DNA of 64,000 bases, from contig CANXME010001258.1 in assembly GCA_948144175.1 (NCBI GenBank), positions 791,001 to 855,000 on the forward strand, written 5' to 3'. The translations under genes were made by a program, and so were the position numbers. The notes beneath the pieces were generated by a model. That model did not search any database and had not been told where the DNA came from. It saw only the letters and a program-made list of their open reading frames with translations. This stretch comes from Closterium sp. NIES-65 (Eukaryota; Streptophyta; Zygnematophyceae; Desmidiales; Closteriaceae). Positions within the stretch are counted from its first letter, which is position 1, and each line of letters opens with the position of its first letter. Of this stretch, positions 44,765-57,099 are shown in pieces.

Positions 44765-45045
44765 TGTAAGGAATTTTCCCGAATTCCTTATCGGGGTTGA
44801 CTGCTTCGCGTACAACCCGATTTTCGGAGTTCGCACGTTCGGCCGATTTCAACGCTGCCGAGGCTCCTCGCGTCGCCTTCGGCATTTCCATCGCCAAACC
44901 TGCACCCCACCTCGCTCGTCTGAGGTTTCCTCCTAGCTAGGCTAGCCCTACATACATTAGTCTGTGCATTCATTCTATTCTCAGTTCATTCAGTCACAGT
45001 CTCGTTATTTGTTTACCTGCGCACTCTCTTTTACAACTCATAACA
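44765..45045 (+). repeat. Chromovirus 3' LTR
   Basis: 281 bp. Starts TGTAAGGAATTTTCCC after the G run and ends CTCATAACA. See the 5' LTR. Confidence 0.93.
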
Positions 45046-45230
45046 GTGTGACTGTTTCAGTACTGTCCTGTAACCTCATCAGCTGAAACACGCGCGCTAT
45101 CGAGGAGGATCCTGGAGGTTTTGGTTGGAAGTGAAAATGGATGGCAGGTCAAATTAAAACTGTGTCGGGTCGGGTACTTTGACGAGATGGGGGACTGTCG
45201 GAAAGGTTTATAGGAGATAGGTATTTATTT

Positions 45231-45414
45231 ATATTATAATTTTTAAACACACGAAGTGTTTTTCAAAATTACGTATTTCGAAAGCGCAGATGCTTGTAAC
45301 GCATGTTTTGGCATCGTCGAAGCGCGCTAAACGCCCTTCTCCAACTACAAATCGTGGGTTGGAGCTCATTTCCCTCCACCCACGTCTCTCGTTTTCCAAC
45401 GGCTCATGCAACTC
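45231..45414 (+). repeat. Split direct repeat A1
   Basis: 184 bp starting ATATTATAATTTTTAAACAC. Recurs at 50564-50747 with one mismatch (GCAGATG versus GCAGCTG). Marks the left end of the element. Confidence 0.95.
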
Positions 45415-45532
45415 CATTTTCTCGAGCTCACTTCTAGTTTTACCGTTCAAGCTGGCGAGGACTCGCTTATTACCTAGAGGCGTTTCTCCTTCAACTTTAT
45501 TAGCCGACATCCTTAACCAAAACCGCTCAACG

Positions 45533-46716
45533 ATGGCTGCGACGCCGGCGCTTAACCGTGCTAACAACATCGTTGCCGACGACCCGATAATTTCCGACAA
45601 CGACCGTAATGCCCGTGAAACGACGGGCGAGCGTCGCAACAAGTGCCGCGCAGACGGCGAAACATCCGCCCCGACCGCCGTGGACATGCTGTTGGGCGGG
45701 CTCGAAGTCAACAAAAACGCCGAGCAGCACCCCCAGCACCCTTCGGCGCCTGTGGCGCCAGTGGCACCTGTGGCGCCAGTGGCGCCTGTGGCGCCAGTGG
45801 CGAATGTGGCGACACACGCCGCGGACGCGGAGCACGCGCCAGCGGCACACGCCTCCGGCCGGCCGTCGCGTCAGCGCCAGAGGCGCCGTACGGCTGCCTC
45901 GTCTGACGCGACGGCTGACCAGGCCTTGACCAAGTCAAGGCCCTCCTGTCCCTGTTACAGCAGCACCCCGCTAGCGCGATCGCCGCCGAAACTACACAAC
46001 CTGCGGCATCTGCATCGGCTAAAAACGACATTGCAAAAAAGGAAAAAGGAGCAAAAGGACCATCAACGCGCCGCCACGACAAGGAGGCCGTTACCAGCGC
46101 TCCTGAAGCTGCAGCAGTCAACAACGACTCCGACGACTCAGACGACGACGCCGGTGAGGCTCCGAACAACACAACAAATTTCCCCCCCATGGAAAATCTC
46201 CCTCCCCTCCCTTGCACTAACCCCACTTTTTCGGCGGCAAACTTCATTGACCCGCTCGTGCGAGCGAAAGTGGAGCCCCTGGAGGACCTGAGGGCCTACC
46301 TGAAGCACGCGGAGTACAAACTGCAGCGCGGCGACGCGGCGGGCGGACTTGAAATGGTCGCGAGCGCCCTCGACTACATTTCGGAGCGCTACGACATGCT
46401 TCAAGTCGAGGACGCCACCGACGATCGCGTCGCCAAGCGGTTCAAGATGTACAAGCAGAAGAGCCTCCTTACCTCCCGCCCGTTCAAGCAAGCCGTCGCC
46501 GACGTGGCAGCGATAGATCGCGCGGAGGGTGCGCACGCTCGATCCCACCGCGGCGGAGGTCGCGGGCCCATGGCGTTCAACCCCAAGCGCGGCCCGCCTA
46601 TGGGGAGCTTCCACGGCTTCCGTGGGACATGCTTCCGCTGCGGCCAGCCAGGGCATGTGGCAAGTGGCTGCCCGCAAAATGGCAATGGTGGCCAAGGACC
46701 CGCACCCGTGGTGTAG
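45533..46716 (+). pseudogene. YR-retrotransposon gag with internal frameshift
   Basis: ATG 45533 (MAATPALNRANN) opens a frame with (VAP)n repeats and basic/acidic stretches. Near 45915-45950 the sensible frame moves by -1 to the one ending at 46716, which carries FIDPLVRAKVEPLEDLRAYL and a CCHC zinc knuckle CFRCGQPGHVASGC near the C-terminus. The shift may be a mutation or programmed; I see no obvious slippery heptamer. A longer upstream frame from 45290 overlaps the A1 repeat and is less likely to be the start. Confidence 0.82.
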
Positions 46717-47432
<716 letters not shown>

Positions 47433-49457
47433 TTGCATTCTAACACCTCTGCGCCATTGTCACTCGGCAAACATGCAGAGATAACACGACACGAGACGCT
47501 AGGCGACGGAGATCCGTACGAGTTCGCCGTCACTGACAAATCTGTCACGCAAATGCGCGGGCGGCTTCGCGCAACCCTTGCATGGTGGAGCTCGTGGTGC
47601 CCCAGCAGCCTCATCCTCTCCGTCATCGCTAACGGTTACTGGCTGCCATGGAGCCACAACCCACCACAACCGTTTCACGAGCGCAACCACCTCGGGGCGC
47701 ACACGGATGCTGCGTTCACACGCACTGCCATTCGCGAACTTACCGAGACCGGCGCGGCGGTGGTCACCCCAGCAGCGGAGCTCACATGCATAAGCCCACT
47801 CAACCTGGTTGAGCAACGAGAAAAATGCAGGCTAATCCTCGACCTCAGAAAAGTGAACGCGCACCTGACCATCCCTAAATTCAAATACGAAGGCCTAAGC
47901 CGCGTGGCCGACCTGGCACGCATGGGAGATTGGATGTTCTCCATCGACCTCAAATCGGGATACCACCATATCGACATACACAACTCTTGCTGGAAATTCT
48001 TGGGCTTCGAATTTGAAGGGCGTACGTACGCCTTCCGTTCCCTACCCTTTGGCCTCGCCACGGCACCATTTGTCTTCACGCAGCTCATCAAACAACTAGC
48101 CAGGCGCTGGCGTGAACAAGGCGTTCGAGTGATACCCTATGTGGACGACATCCTGTTCTTATGCACGTCCAAGGCCCACGCACAAGCAACATGCCAGCAT
48201 ATAATTTCGGACCTCAAGATGGCGGGCTTGGTGATTAACGCGAAAAAGTCGCAGCTGCTGCCATCCCAACATCTGCGATTCTTGGGCGTCGAGTTGGACA
48301 CCAAATCCGGTCAATTCTCAATTGGCACCGATCGACGGGCATCACTTCACGCACACATTCGGAACCTACTGGACGCAAGCAAAGCGCGCCGACAGGTTCC
48401 AGTCCGCCACCTGGCCAGAATCACCGGCACACTCGCGTCGATGGCCGTCGCACTCGGCGCCACGACGCGTGCATTCAGCCACGCCATGCTACAAGCAATT
48501 AACGACGCGCCATCCTGGGGAAGCAGCTTGAGCATTTCCCCCCCCGTTGCTGAAGAGTTGCAGTTCTGGCTTGAAGAGTTCGACAAATTTAATGGCGCAC
48601 CATTCCACGTTCGGAATAGTTATGACGCAGTAATTCACGTGGACGCCAGCTCTCATAGTTGGGGCGCCACCCTTCTCACCTTCCCTGGTGAACTCGAAGA
48701 GGCAAGCGCAGCCATGCCAGAACCATTGCGAATGACGTCCAGCACTCGGAGGGAAATTGAAGGCGTCCTTTGGGCCCTTCGAACGTACGCGAACAAGGTT
48801 CAGCAAAAACACGTGCTCGTGAGGGTGGACAACCAAGGGGTCTTTTTCATCCTCCGCAAAGGCGGCTCTCGCACCCCCGACCTCACCACCGCTTGCAAGG
48901 ACATCATCCGCACGTGCATGGAGCTCGGCACTCGATTAATTGTTGAATGGATCCCGCGCGAGCTAAACTCCCATGCAGATGAGCTGTCCAAAATGATCGA
49001 CCACGACGATTACTCCTTGAAACAACCATGGTTCCGCATCCTCAATCGTCGTTGGGGTCCCCACTCAATCGACCTTTTCGCAAGCCCAAACAACTCGCAA
49101 CTGCCACGATTCTGCTCAAAGATACCACACCCGGAGGCCACTGCAATCGACGCATTCTCGATTTCATGGTCGACCGAGAATGGCTTCGCGTTCCCGCCAC
49201 CCCAGTTAATCCCAGCAGTCATCCACCACGCACAACGCACCCACGCTACACTCACCCTCGTTGTCCCACATTGGCCAGGGGCAACCTGGTGGCCGCTCCT
49301 ACAACCCTCCCCACCTAGCTGGGCCCCGCATATCCAAGCACAAATTCCCTTGACGCACGGCAGCCAATGTTTAGCAGTAGGCTCGCACCGCACCGCTTTC
49401 TCAGGCACAGGATTGCCTCATAGTACAATCGTCGCATTACGAGTGGTCTTCAACTAA
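47433..49457 (+). CDS. YR-retrotransposon reverse transcriptase-RNase H
   Basis: 674 residues in one open frame. RT of the DIRS type: CRLILDLRKVNAHL (residues 132-145), FSIDLKSGYHHID with catalytic D172, LPFGLATAPFVFTQL, and PYVDDILF with YVDD at 236-239. RNase H follows with IHVDASSHSWGA, TRREIEGVLWALR, VRVDNQGVFF and WIPRELNSHADELSK, keeping the acidic residues. The C-terminal segment (HSIDLFASPNNSQLPRF, AIDAFSISWS, WWPLL) is conserved in DIRS-like pol proteins between RNase H and recombinase. The true start could be further upstream if it is translated from a fused frame; ATG 47433 is simply the first in the frame. Confidence 0.93.
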   Translation: MHSNTSAPLSLGKHAEITRHETLGDGDPYEFAVTDKSVTQMRGRLRATLAWWSSWCPSSLILSVIANGYWLPWSHNPPQPFHERNHLGAHTDAAFTRTAIRELTETGAAVVTPAAELTCISPLNLVEQREKCRLILDLRKVNAHLTIPKFKYEGLSRVADLARMGDWMFSIDLKSGYHHIDIHNSCWKFLGFEFEGRTYAFRSLPFGLATAPFVFTQLIKQLARRWREQGVRVIPYVDDILFLCTSKAHAQATCQHIISDLKMAGLVINAKKSQLLPSQHLRFLGVELDTKSGQFSIGTDRRASLHAHIRNLLDASKARRQVPVRHLARITGTLASMAVALGATTRAFSHAMLQAINDAPSWGSSLSISPPVAEELQFWLEEFDKFNGAPFHVRNSYDAVIHVDASSHSWGATLLTFPGELEEASAAMPEPLRMTSSTRREIEGVLWALRTYANKVQQKHVLVRVDNQGVFFILRKGGSRTPDLTTACKDIIRTCMELGTRLIVEWIPRELNSHADELSKMIDHDDYSLKQPWFRILNRRWGPHSIDLFASPNNSQLPRFCSKIPHPEATAIDAFSISWSTENGFAFPPPQLIPAVIHHAQRTHATLTLVVPHWPGATWWPLLQPSPPSWAPHIQAQIPLTHGSQCLAVGSHRTAFSGTGLPHSTIVALRVVFN

Positions 49458-49516
49458 CCCATCTCGTCCTCCTTCGCGCAGACATACTGCCAAAGCTACA
49501 AGTACAGCTTCTAAAG

Positions 49517-50521
49517 ATGCTCTCACAGTCTAGTGCTGACTCAACGATCCAAACGTACGAGCCATACTGGGTCAAGTTTCGAGCCTTCTGTGCAAAGGTG
49601 GACCTCCCATTCCTCCCCGCGGCAGACATGACCCTCGCACTATACCTGGTGTACGCCATCAAACGCAAGGCCACCCTATCCATGGTACAACTCACCTGCT
49701 CAGCCGTGAGCTTCGCCCACCGCATGACTGGGAGCGCATGCCCAACGGCAGGACCATTCACCACTCAAGTACGCGACTTTGCGAAACGACACTGTCCTCG
49801 CCCCACGAGAGTGAAGGAGCCAGTCTTGCTGCAACAAGTCCGTGACATGTCGGCAGGATACCTGCGATCTGACAACCCCGGCGAATTCCAAAAGGGGCTC
49901 ATCCCCATTATCATGTACTCCGGATTCCTGCGATACTCAGACCTCGTCGCCATCGAGTGGCAAGACATCCAGTTTGACGACGAGGTCATGTGGATCCTAA
50001 TTCCGTACTCCAAGACGGACCAAGCTGGAAAAGGCACATGGATACCTATCGCCGCAACACACGATCCGTTCTGCCCTGTCCGCGGCACTCAACGACTCAT
50101 TCGACTCGCCGGATATGATCAGCAATCAAGGGGGCCGCTGATTCGCACCTTCGGTCATGGTTCCACCCAAGGTGGCCAATCAAGGCCACCGTCGTATCCG
50201 ACAATCCGAAACTGGTGCAAAGAGGCCTTTGGGAAGATCGGACTTGGAGAACAACAGCTGGGCACTCATTCCTTTCGCAAGGGTGCAGCCACTGCCGCGG
50301 CAAACACCGGCGTGCCAGACAGAATCTTCAAACGGCTGGGCCGATGGCGTAGTGACGCAGCCAAGGAGATGTACGTCACGCCAAATGCCGAACATCTCAT
50401 CAACGCCTCCCGCCAGTTGCAGGACCTGAATCATGCCCCGTCCTCAGCACAGCACGCAGAGGCACTCACCCGTCATCGGAAGCCCCGGCTACCCATGTCT
50501 CAAGAACCCCAGTTGAAATGA
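49517..50521 (+). CDS. YR-retrotransposon tyrosine recombinase
   Basis: 334 residues, intact. Catalytic set in order: R139 (SGFLRYSDLVAIEW), K166 (IPYSKTD), H251-x-x-R254 (GTHSFRKGAA), W278 (LGRWRSDA, in the usual second His/Trp position) and Y286 (KEMYV). The N-terminal part (QTYEPYWVKFRAFC) is the SAM-like core-binding region. It integrates the circular cDNA by recombination without a DDE integrase. The stop codon lies inside repeat B1, so the gene end and the terminal repeat overlap. Confidence 0.95.
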   Translation: MLSQSSADSTIQTYEPYWVKFRAFCAKVDLPFLPAADMTLALYLVYAIKRKATLSMVQLTCSAVSFAHRMTGSACPTAGPFTTQVRDFAKRHCPRPTRVKEPVLLQQVRDMSAGYLRSDNPGEFQKGLIPIIMYSGFLRYSDLVAIEWQDIQFDDEVMWILIPYSKTDQAGKGTWIPIAATHDPFCPVRGTQRLIRLAGYDQQSRGPLIRTFGHGSTQGGQSRPPSYPTIRNWCKEAFGKIGLGEQQLGTHSFRKGAATAAANTGVPDRIFKRLGRWRSDAAKEMYVTPNAEHLINASRQLQDLNHAPSSAQHAEALTRHRKPRLPMSQEPQLK

Positions 50522-50565
50522 GAACGATGCCAAATGATAAGTAAGAGAAAGCAAGCTTTCTAAAT
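50509..50565 (+). repeat. Split direct repeat B1
   Basis: 57 bp starting CCAGTTGAAATGAGAACG, identical by eye to 50929-50985. Overlaps the end of the recombinase gene and abuts A2. Confidence 0.95.
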
Positions 50566-50747
50566 ATTATAATTTTTAAACACACGAAGTGTTTTTCAAA
50601 ATTACGTATTTCGAAAGCGCAGCTGCTTGTAACGCATGTTTTGGCATCGTCGAAGCGCGCTAAACGCCCTTCTCCAACTACAAATCGTGGGTTGGAGCTC
50701 ATTTCCCTCCACCCACGTCTCTCGTTTTCCAACGGCTCATGCAACTC
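50564..50747 (+). repeat. Split direct repeat A2
   Basis: 184 bp copy of A1, directly after B1. Confidence 0.95.
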
Positions 50748-50928
50748 TCCCACCCCCCGCCCCAACACTGACGGGCATCATCGACGCTGCTTGAACGAGA
50801 AGATCGATAGCTTGTAGCATGATAGACATCAAGTAGCATGATGAATCGCTAGTACAATGATTGATACGCAGTATAGTAACATGTACTAGCACTTCTGTTT
50901 CCTAGCTCGAGGTGCATGTTGTAATTTG

Positions 50929-50985
50929 CCAGTTGAAATGAGAACGATGCCAAATGATAAGTAAGAGAAAGCAAGCTTTCTAAAT
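50929..50985 (+). repeat. Split direct repeat B2
   Basis: 57 bp copy of B1. Marks the right end of the element. Confidence 0.95.
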
Positions 50986-51887
50986 GCGATGCATAAGTGG
51001 AAACATAGAAGTTCCACTTCCAGAACCCTCATATTTTGAAAGCTCCTATATATAACAGTACCATATCTTATTACATATGACATACACTAGGGCACAGGCT
51101 TTCTACCATGGTAAGCCGGTAGTTTCATAAATACGGTATCAGAGGTGCAGCAGAGCAAGGGCGGAAGATACAGAAATGGTGGTTGAGCATGAGGGTGTAG
51201 GTGGTGCTGCCAAGAAGAATAGAGAGAAAACTGCAGCCATACAGGAGAGGTGGTGCTGTAGCAAGCAAAAAGAAAAAACGACAACGAAAAGGAGGAAAAT
51301 ACCAGTGGCAGGGGCCTAGCACCAGATAGAAGGGAGGAAAAGAGAGAAGGGAAAACACAACCTAAGCAGATGAAAAGTATACTAGCAAGTATAGACCATG
51401 ATGGGAACCAGCTAAAACCATGGTGGAGGATGACTCATAAGCTGAGTAAGGAGTTGATGATAGCCTTCGGACTATGGAGGCAATATTATAAGTGGTGGTA
51501 TGGCCAGCAAAGTGGCCTTGTGTGGCTAGCTATAAGAAGGGATGGCTGCTGCTGCTGCTGCTACTGCTGCTGGTGTGATTCACATGTCGATGGGCTGAAC
51601 CAGCACAAGCCTCCAGCCCTGGCAGCGAAATGAGAAGAGAGCTGGGGCCGTAGATGCTGGTGCAGTGTGAAGTAACAGGTGGACCGAGGGCGTGAATAGG
51701 GTGAAACAAGCACGCATGCGCCCAGCAGGAACCGGACTGCAAGGAAAAAATGAACACAGGAGCAGCAGGAGGAGCAGAAGGACAGCAGCGACAGGAGTGG
51801 CACGAGTAGCTAGGACATAGCGGTGGTGTAGCCATGCAGTGCCGTGGTGTGCGGGGGGTTTCCCTGTGCCCAGGAGCCACCAAGGAG
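50986..51887. other. Spacer downstream of the cyclin gene
   Basis: Presumed cyclin 3' UTR plus intergenic DNA. A short CTG run lies at 51545-51575. No gene or mobile element recognised. Confidence 0.6.
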
Positions 51888-54800
51888 CTACGAGTCCAGG
51901 AAAAGATGGTCGGGGATATCTGCTGGGGCTGGCAGCAGAGCTACGCCTTGGAACTGCAGGCACAGGAGAGATTGGAAGGAGGACAAATAGACAGAAATAC
52001 ATGCAATGAGAAATGTGACCCACACATCAACAACAAGCAGAATGGAGACGAGGTCGAGGGGGACAGAGAGAGGGGGAGATGGGAAGATAGTGGGGCGGGA
52101 AGGGTGCTAGGGTGAGAGCGGGGACTAACTAGAGGTGATGCATGAATGAGCACCTTAGGCTGGCGGTATTTCTCCCGAATGGCAGGGAGCGTGCAGCCTT
52201 TGACGTTGCGCTGCAAGTCATAGAGCGCCATCACTGCCTCCTTGAGTTGTGAGGGCGCATACCCCGTGTAGTGCTGCAGTGTTGCATCCTGCCATCCAAA
52301 GAAAACAAGTGTCGAGAGAAAACGCAATACCAACGCACTGAGCACAATGCAAAGACGACAGTGGATCTGCTACTTGGGATGAATGAAGCAATAGCAACAG
52401 CCGTTTGAAGGCAGAAGAGTGTAATCAAGCGAGGGGCCCACTTACCCAGGGTGGAAGGGCCGGGTAGAGTGTGAGCTTGGCAAGGAAAACGGCTGCCGCA
52501 GCAATTTGCGAGGGGAGGAAGCGCAGGCAGGGGTAGTCAACGAGTGTGAGCTCTGCAAAGTAGTTGCCCAGGAACTCCAGGTGGTGCTGGGGACTCTGCC
52601 ATTTGAACAGGCATACAAAGAGCAACAGAAAGAAACAGGAAATATAGAAAACGGACAAGAAAAATGGGCGTGTGAGAAACAAGGAGCAGAGATCAGGATG
52701 GATAAGCCCGGTGGGCACAAGGGCAACAAAAAGGGATGCGAATGGATTGAGCTGAGGAGGTGGAGCAGGAGAGGAGGAATGAGAAGACAGACTCGCTTTA
52801 TCACGCAACAAAAAACCAGCAAGGCATGGCACGGGTTGGAAAAAAGCGTGCTGCTGCTTACCGGAAGGGTGGCTTGGGCGGCTTTGATGAAGCGCCTGAG
52901 GAAGCTCTTGACGGTGGGCGTGCTGAGGTCGAAGTGCAGCACGGCGAGCACGTGGCGCTCCATGAGCAGCACCTCGTGGCGGCGGTACGTGTTGTCCGTG
53001 ATGTAGCAGAACTCGTCCACCTGCGGCGCGTAAATCTCCTCGTACTTGCTGCCACACATGGGAAAAGACGGAGGGGGGAGTGGGCGCAGGGGTGGAGGCG
53101 GGGGAGGACGGGGCAGGGAACAGGGGAAGGCATGATTAGGTAGCGAGAAAACGGGTTAGGAGTGGGAGCAGGTCATGGGGCATGAGGGGACAACGGGAGG
53201 GGGAGGGAGAGAAAGGAATGGGGAGAAAAGGTCATGGGATACAAGGCGAGGCGGGAATGGATGCAGAGGAGCTGAAAGCACGAGGGAAGGGGGATGGGAC
53301 GAGGCAGATGACTCTCACGAGGCAATGAAAATGGAGGCAATGCCAGGAGAAGAGAGAGGAGGGCAGTGGGGCCTTACGAGGCGATGAGCATGGAGGCGAT
53401 GCCGAGGAGCTGCAGGTGGTTGCGGGTGACGGTGGCGTGGGAGAGGAAGCGGTCGATGTAGGCGGCGGTGAGGAAGAGCGTGTCGGGCACGAGCTTGTAC
53501 TCCTCCGCCACCTCCACCAGCCAGTCCATCAGAATGCCCCGCATCGCCGCGCTTATGTCGCCCCCCCTCCCCTCCTCCAGCGCCATCACAGGTCGGTGCC
53601 GCCGCTGCACGGGGAATGGGGACGGGAGGGGGTGGGGGAATGGGGGGAATGGGGAGGGAAAAAAGAAGAGGGGACGGAACAGGACGGGGGAGGGGGGGGG
53701 GGGGGGGGGGTGGTTGAACAGAGTTAGTACGGAAGTTAGTACTCGGCGTTCTGCAGCGGCGAGGAGACAACGGAGATTGAGAAGCGAGCGGGCGAGTGCG
53801 CGAGCGCGAGGGGGAGGAGAGGCAGATCGACTAACCTCGCCATCTCTCAGGTTCGCGTAGATCTCCGCGGCATACTTGGTGCACATCTGCGGATCCCCGT
53901 GCGCCGAGTCGATATTCCTGACCTTCGCCGCATCAACCCCCGCGCCCGCGTCCGGCGCGCCAACACCCGCCACCGCCTGCACGTCAGCATCACGGATCTC
54001 CACCGCTTGCGCCCACTGACTGCTGTTGGCGGAAACGGAGGGATGAGCCGCTTCCGCCAGGCGCGCTTCCCCCGACGTCCCCTCCGGCGGACCCTCCGTC
54101 AAGGTCCCTTCCATGTCGCCCTGGCGCTCCCCGTCTCTCCCGGAAACGACGCTGGAAATACACAGCACCCGCTCCGTCTTCCGGTTGATGGAATCCATTG
54201 CCGCCGCGCTCGCTTGCGCCTGCGCCTGCTCCGCGCTTCCCATTACGTCCCCCGCGCCACCCACGCTCCCGGCGCTGCCGCCACCGCTGCTGCTGCTGGG
54301 TAGGAGAAGCGTAAGAGTCGTCGTCGGCGGGACAGCCGCGTTGGAAGTCGCGGGAATGGCGGCGCAATGCACGGCGGAAAACGGAACGGGGTGGTGTAAC
54401 GCCGCTTCTGCCGCCGCCATCACCGTAGACGCAGCCGCTGCTTCTGCCGTCGTCACTGGTACAGCGGAATCGCTGAAGCCAGTCGATCTGTCCGTCGCAG
54501 CGCTATGCTGCGGAACGTGCGCCGCGAGATGGCTATAGCCATGCCCATGCGAGAGGCCGTTGAACACCGGAACTGACACGTAACCGTTCGCGCTTCCCCC
54601 TGCTGTCTCCGCCGTCTCCCCATACCGTGCCTGGTGCCTCTCCACCGATCCGCCGATGCTGCCCTCAGTAGAGAGCAGCGCAGCTTCCGCCAGGTAGGCC
54701 TGCTCGTGCGCGCGCCAATGAAGGTGCTCTTCCCCTGGCGCTCGCGCTGGCGCGTGCGCATGATTGTGCGGAAGCCGGTGCTGCGGTTGCACTTGCGCTT

Positions 54801-56141
54801 GCGTGAACGCAAACGCCGCTGCTGCGGATCCGGAAGCATGCAACTCCGGGAATAGCAAACCCCCGTCATTCACGGCGGGCATTCCGGGGCATGATGACTT
54901 CGCGTCAACTCGGAGCCATGGCCCATCCTGGGGGTGGGAATGCCCGGCAATGGCTCCTCCGGAGGTTGCGGAAGCGCCTGCTAGCTCCGCTGCTCCTGGC
55001 GCGGCGACCGCGCGAACGCGAGTTGGGGAAGTAGGACACGCGAATGGCGCGGGGAGATCGCGGAGATCAGGGAGCCTTCCACCGCTACATTGACTACGTT
55101 CCGACTGCTGATGCTGATGCTGCTGACGCTGTTCCTGTTGATGATGTTGATGCTGATGCGACGGTCGCAGCGACTGGGCCTGGTCGCCATGAGACGCAGA
55201 TATGGCGACGACCGTGTGCTGCTTCCGTGCGACGGCTTGCGACGCTTGCTGCGACGTCGATCGTGTGACTCTGGTGCATGCAGCAGTCGCTGCAGTTGCA
55301 GCCGAACCGTGACGCTTCTTAGCCGACCGCATGTGGCTCGATCCTCGGGTCTTCTTACGTGTCTGATCCTGGAAAACGAAGGAAACAAGCTATACGTCAG
55401 ATAAAGCAGAAGCGGACGACGGAAAAAAAAGGAGCCATGTTAAGTAGTCGTGACGAGTAACGTCCACTTTCTGACGACTTTCCGACGCTGAGGTAGTGTT
55501 ATCTTGACCTCAACACTTCGGATCTACGACCACTTCCTATCGTGACGATTATTGCCGCGCAAGAACTTGATCAACAATGGCTGGTTTAACGTTACCGGAT
55601 CCAGTAGAACCAAACATCGCTGGTCTGAGACACGGTGACGGAATGCGACATTCCGAGAAACGATTAACAATGAAATAGCGACACAGGTTTCGTGAAATTA
55701 TGAATGCTGGAACCAGAGAAGCAGAGCCATCGTAAGTAACCATAGACCTCAATAAGAGGAATCGTCGGTGTATTTTGGAATGGACTGGATTACTGGTGAC
55801 AAAAATAGTCAAATCCACAGTCAAGTCGCTCAACTGACTCTCGACAATCTCCGAAATGCGACCGGTTCACGACGGGGAATCATGGCTTCACGAGCGAGAT
55901 TAGCGCAATAATATCATGCTGTGTGAGATGCAATCACTCGAGGCGATCGGGACATGGCATCGGAACGAACTTGGGATGGAGAGCTGACTGCCGACGGAGC
56001 AACGTGGTTCGTCCGATTCGACAAAGCTTGACGCTTGTTGTTGGCGAAAGAAGCATCAGACGGTCGCTTTGCGGAGCCTCGACCCCCAGCATCCTGAGCC
56101 TTGCTCGGAGGACTGGGAGTCATGGCACGAAACGACGCCAT
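51888..56141 (-). CDS. CYCA: A-type cyclin
   Basis: Regulatory partner of cyclin-dependent kinases in S phase and mitosis; nuclear. Exons: about 55938-56141 (ATG 56141), 53836-55368, 53378-53604, 52862-53048, 52446-52595, 52154-52288, 51888-51953 (TAG). Phases agree; the total is 833 residues, or 822 if the first donor is GTTCGT at 55970. Exon 1 carries a destruction-box-like KRQALSNRTN. The cyclin box begins MRGILMDWLVEVAEEYKLVP, then IDRFLSH, LGIASMLIASKYEEIYAPQ and EFCYITDNTY. The cyclin C-terminal domain follows (HHLEFLGNYFAELTL, HYTGYAPSQLKEAV) and the end is DIPDHLFLDS. The very long second exon is Ala-, His- and Gln-rich and makes the protein much longer than usual A-type cyclins (450-500 residues). 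The kinase-binding core is intact. Confidence 0.94.
53691..53711. repeat. Poly-G run in a cyclin intron
   Basis: About 20 G on the plus strand, in the polypyrimidine position of the minus-strand intron upstream of exon 53378-53604. Confidence 0.9.
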
Positions 56142-57064
56142 GACAGGCGTAAGAAGTCTGAGGAACACGCTTCGAGAACCAGAGTCTGCTAGAACTATCT
56201 CAGGAACCAGTCCAGCATGAGGAATGGCCGAATGTCTTGTTACCCACAAACAACTCACGGATAAACTAAATGGGAAAAGTGAGAGCAGTTTACACTTCGA
56301 AGCTGCCAGCACCAGCAGCACCCTCTATGCTCCTGATTAACACTAGACATAAAAAATCAATTTGAACCGAACAAGGCTCAGGTCAGGGTGTGCGAGAAGT
56401 GAATTGGTCCGCGATGGAGGGCGGAACAGTGTGTTTGTGCAGATCAAGAGGGCGACAAAGGCGCGTAGTTCAGGCTCCAGAGATGGTGGCAGTGGCAGAA
56501 CCAAGGACAGAAAACCAGAGGCGCGCCAGGACGGAAGGACAGGAGGAGGTTGCGGGGGAAACGGACTGGCGGGGCCGGAGCGTGCCAGGCCAAACCAAGC
56601 CAGGTTCACCAGGACAGGGGCGGCGGAGAAGAAAAAGTTTTGCAGCCTTGGCCAGAGAGGCATGGCGGTGACCATGGTTTGCAAGTCGCATGCTTCCCTG
56701 GATGGATGGCGGCGCTGGTGGAATCCCCTTCCCTATGGAGTGCTGCATGGCAGAGTCTGGAGATCCAGTGAATCATCAGCCAGGCCTGAGGGAGTTTCCA
56801 GCTGTACCCGGAAGATAATATGTTCAGTAAAACTATGCCTTGCGGTAATTTTCTGGAGCAAGCTTCACAGGACAAATGTCTCGTCACCGTTCTCCTGGGC
56901 CGCCCAAACCTTTGGTTTGACCTGCATTTGTGTATGAAACATAGCCAAGAAGTGCATGCGACGTATACTCACACCTATTATTATTTCTATTATTCCAGAA
57001 TCACGGTCAGTTCTCCATATCAATTTGTTTCTCGGAGATACCCGAGACAAGGTCCGCGGAGCTC

Positions 57065-57099
57065 CTGGTCCGCCGAGTCACATCTGTCCGGCGGACCAG
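57065..57099. repeat. Perfect 10-bp dyad with 15-nt spacer
   Basis: CTGGTCCGCC at 57065-57074 and GGCGGACCAG at 57090-57099. A related dyad with the same 15-nt spacer lies at 57266-57296. Confidence 0.8.

Larger units (their letters stand above)
15663..45045 (+). mobile_element. Ty3/gypsy chromovirus, decayed, carrying nested insertions
   Basis: Full-length LTR element. The 5' LTR is 15663-15939 and the 3' LTR is 44765-45045, with a tRNA-Met-type primer site at 15942. Gag, protease, RT-RNase H, integrase and a C-terminal chromodomain remnant follow in order. After removing the nested elements (18367-25872, 25993-33435, 36706-43309, 43833-44270) it is about 7.4 kb. Its pol contains a 0.8-kb tandem duplication. 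There are many nonsense changes, and the RT catalytic motif is altered. Flanking 5-mers (GAGTA left, GTGTG right) do not form a clean target duplication. The LTR start could be up to 7 bp further left. Confidence 0.95.

Noticed and set aside
45290-45532. Upstream extension of the YR-element gag frame
   Set aside because: Lies largely in repeat A1, which recurs at the 3' end without gag. The start at 45533 is more reasonable.
56362-56937. 191-codon plus-strand frame
   Set aside because: No recognisable domain and no supporting splice or composition signal; overlaps several other random frames.
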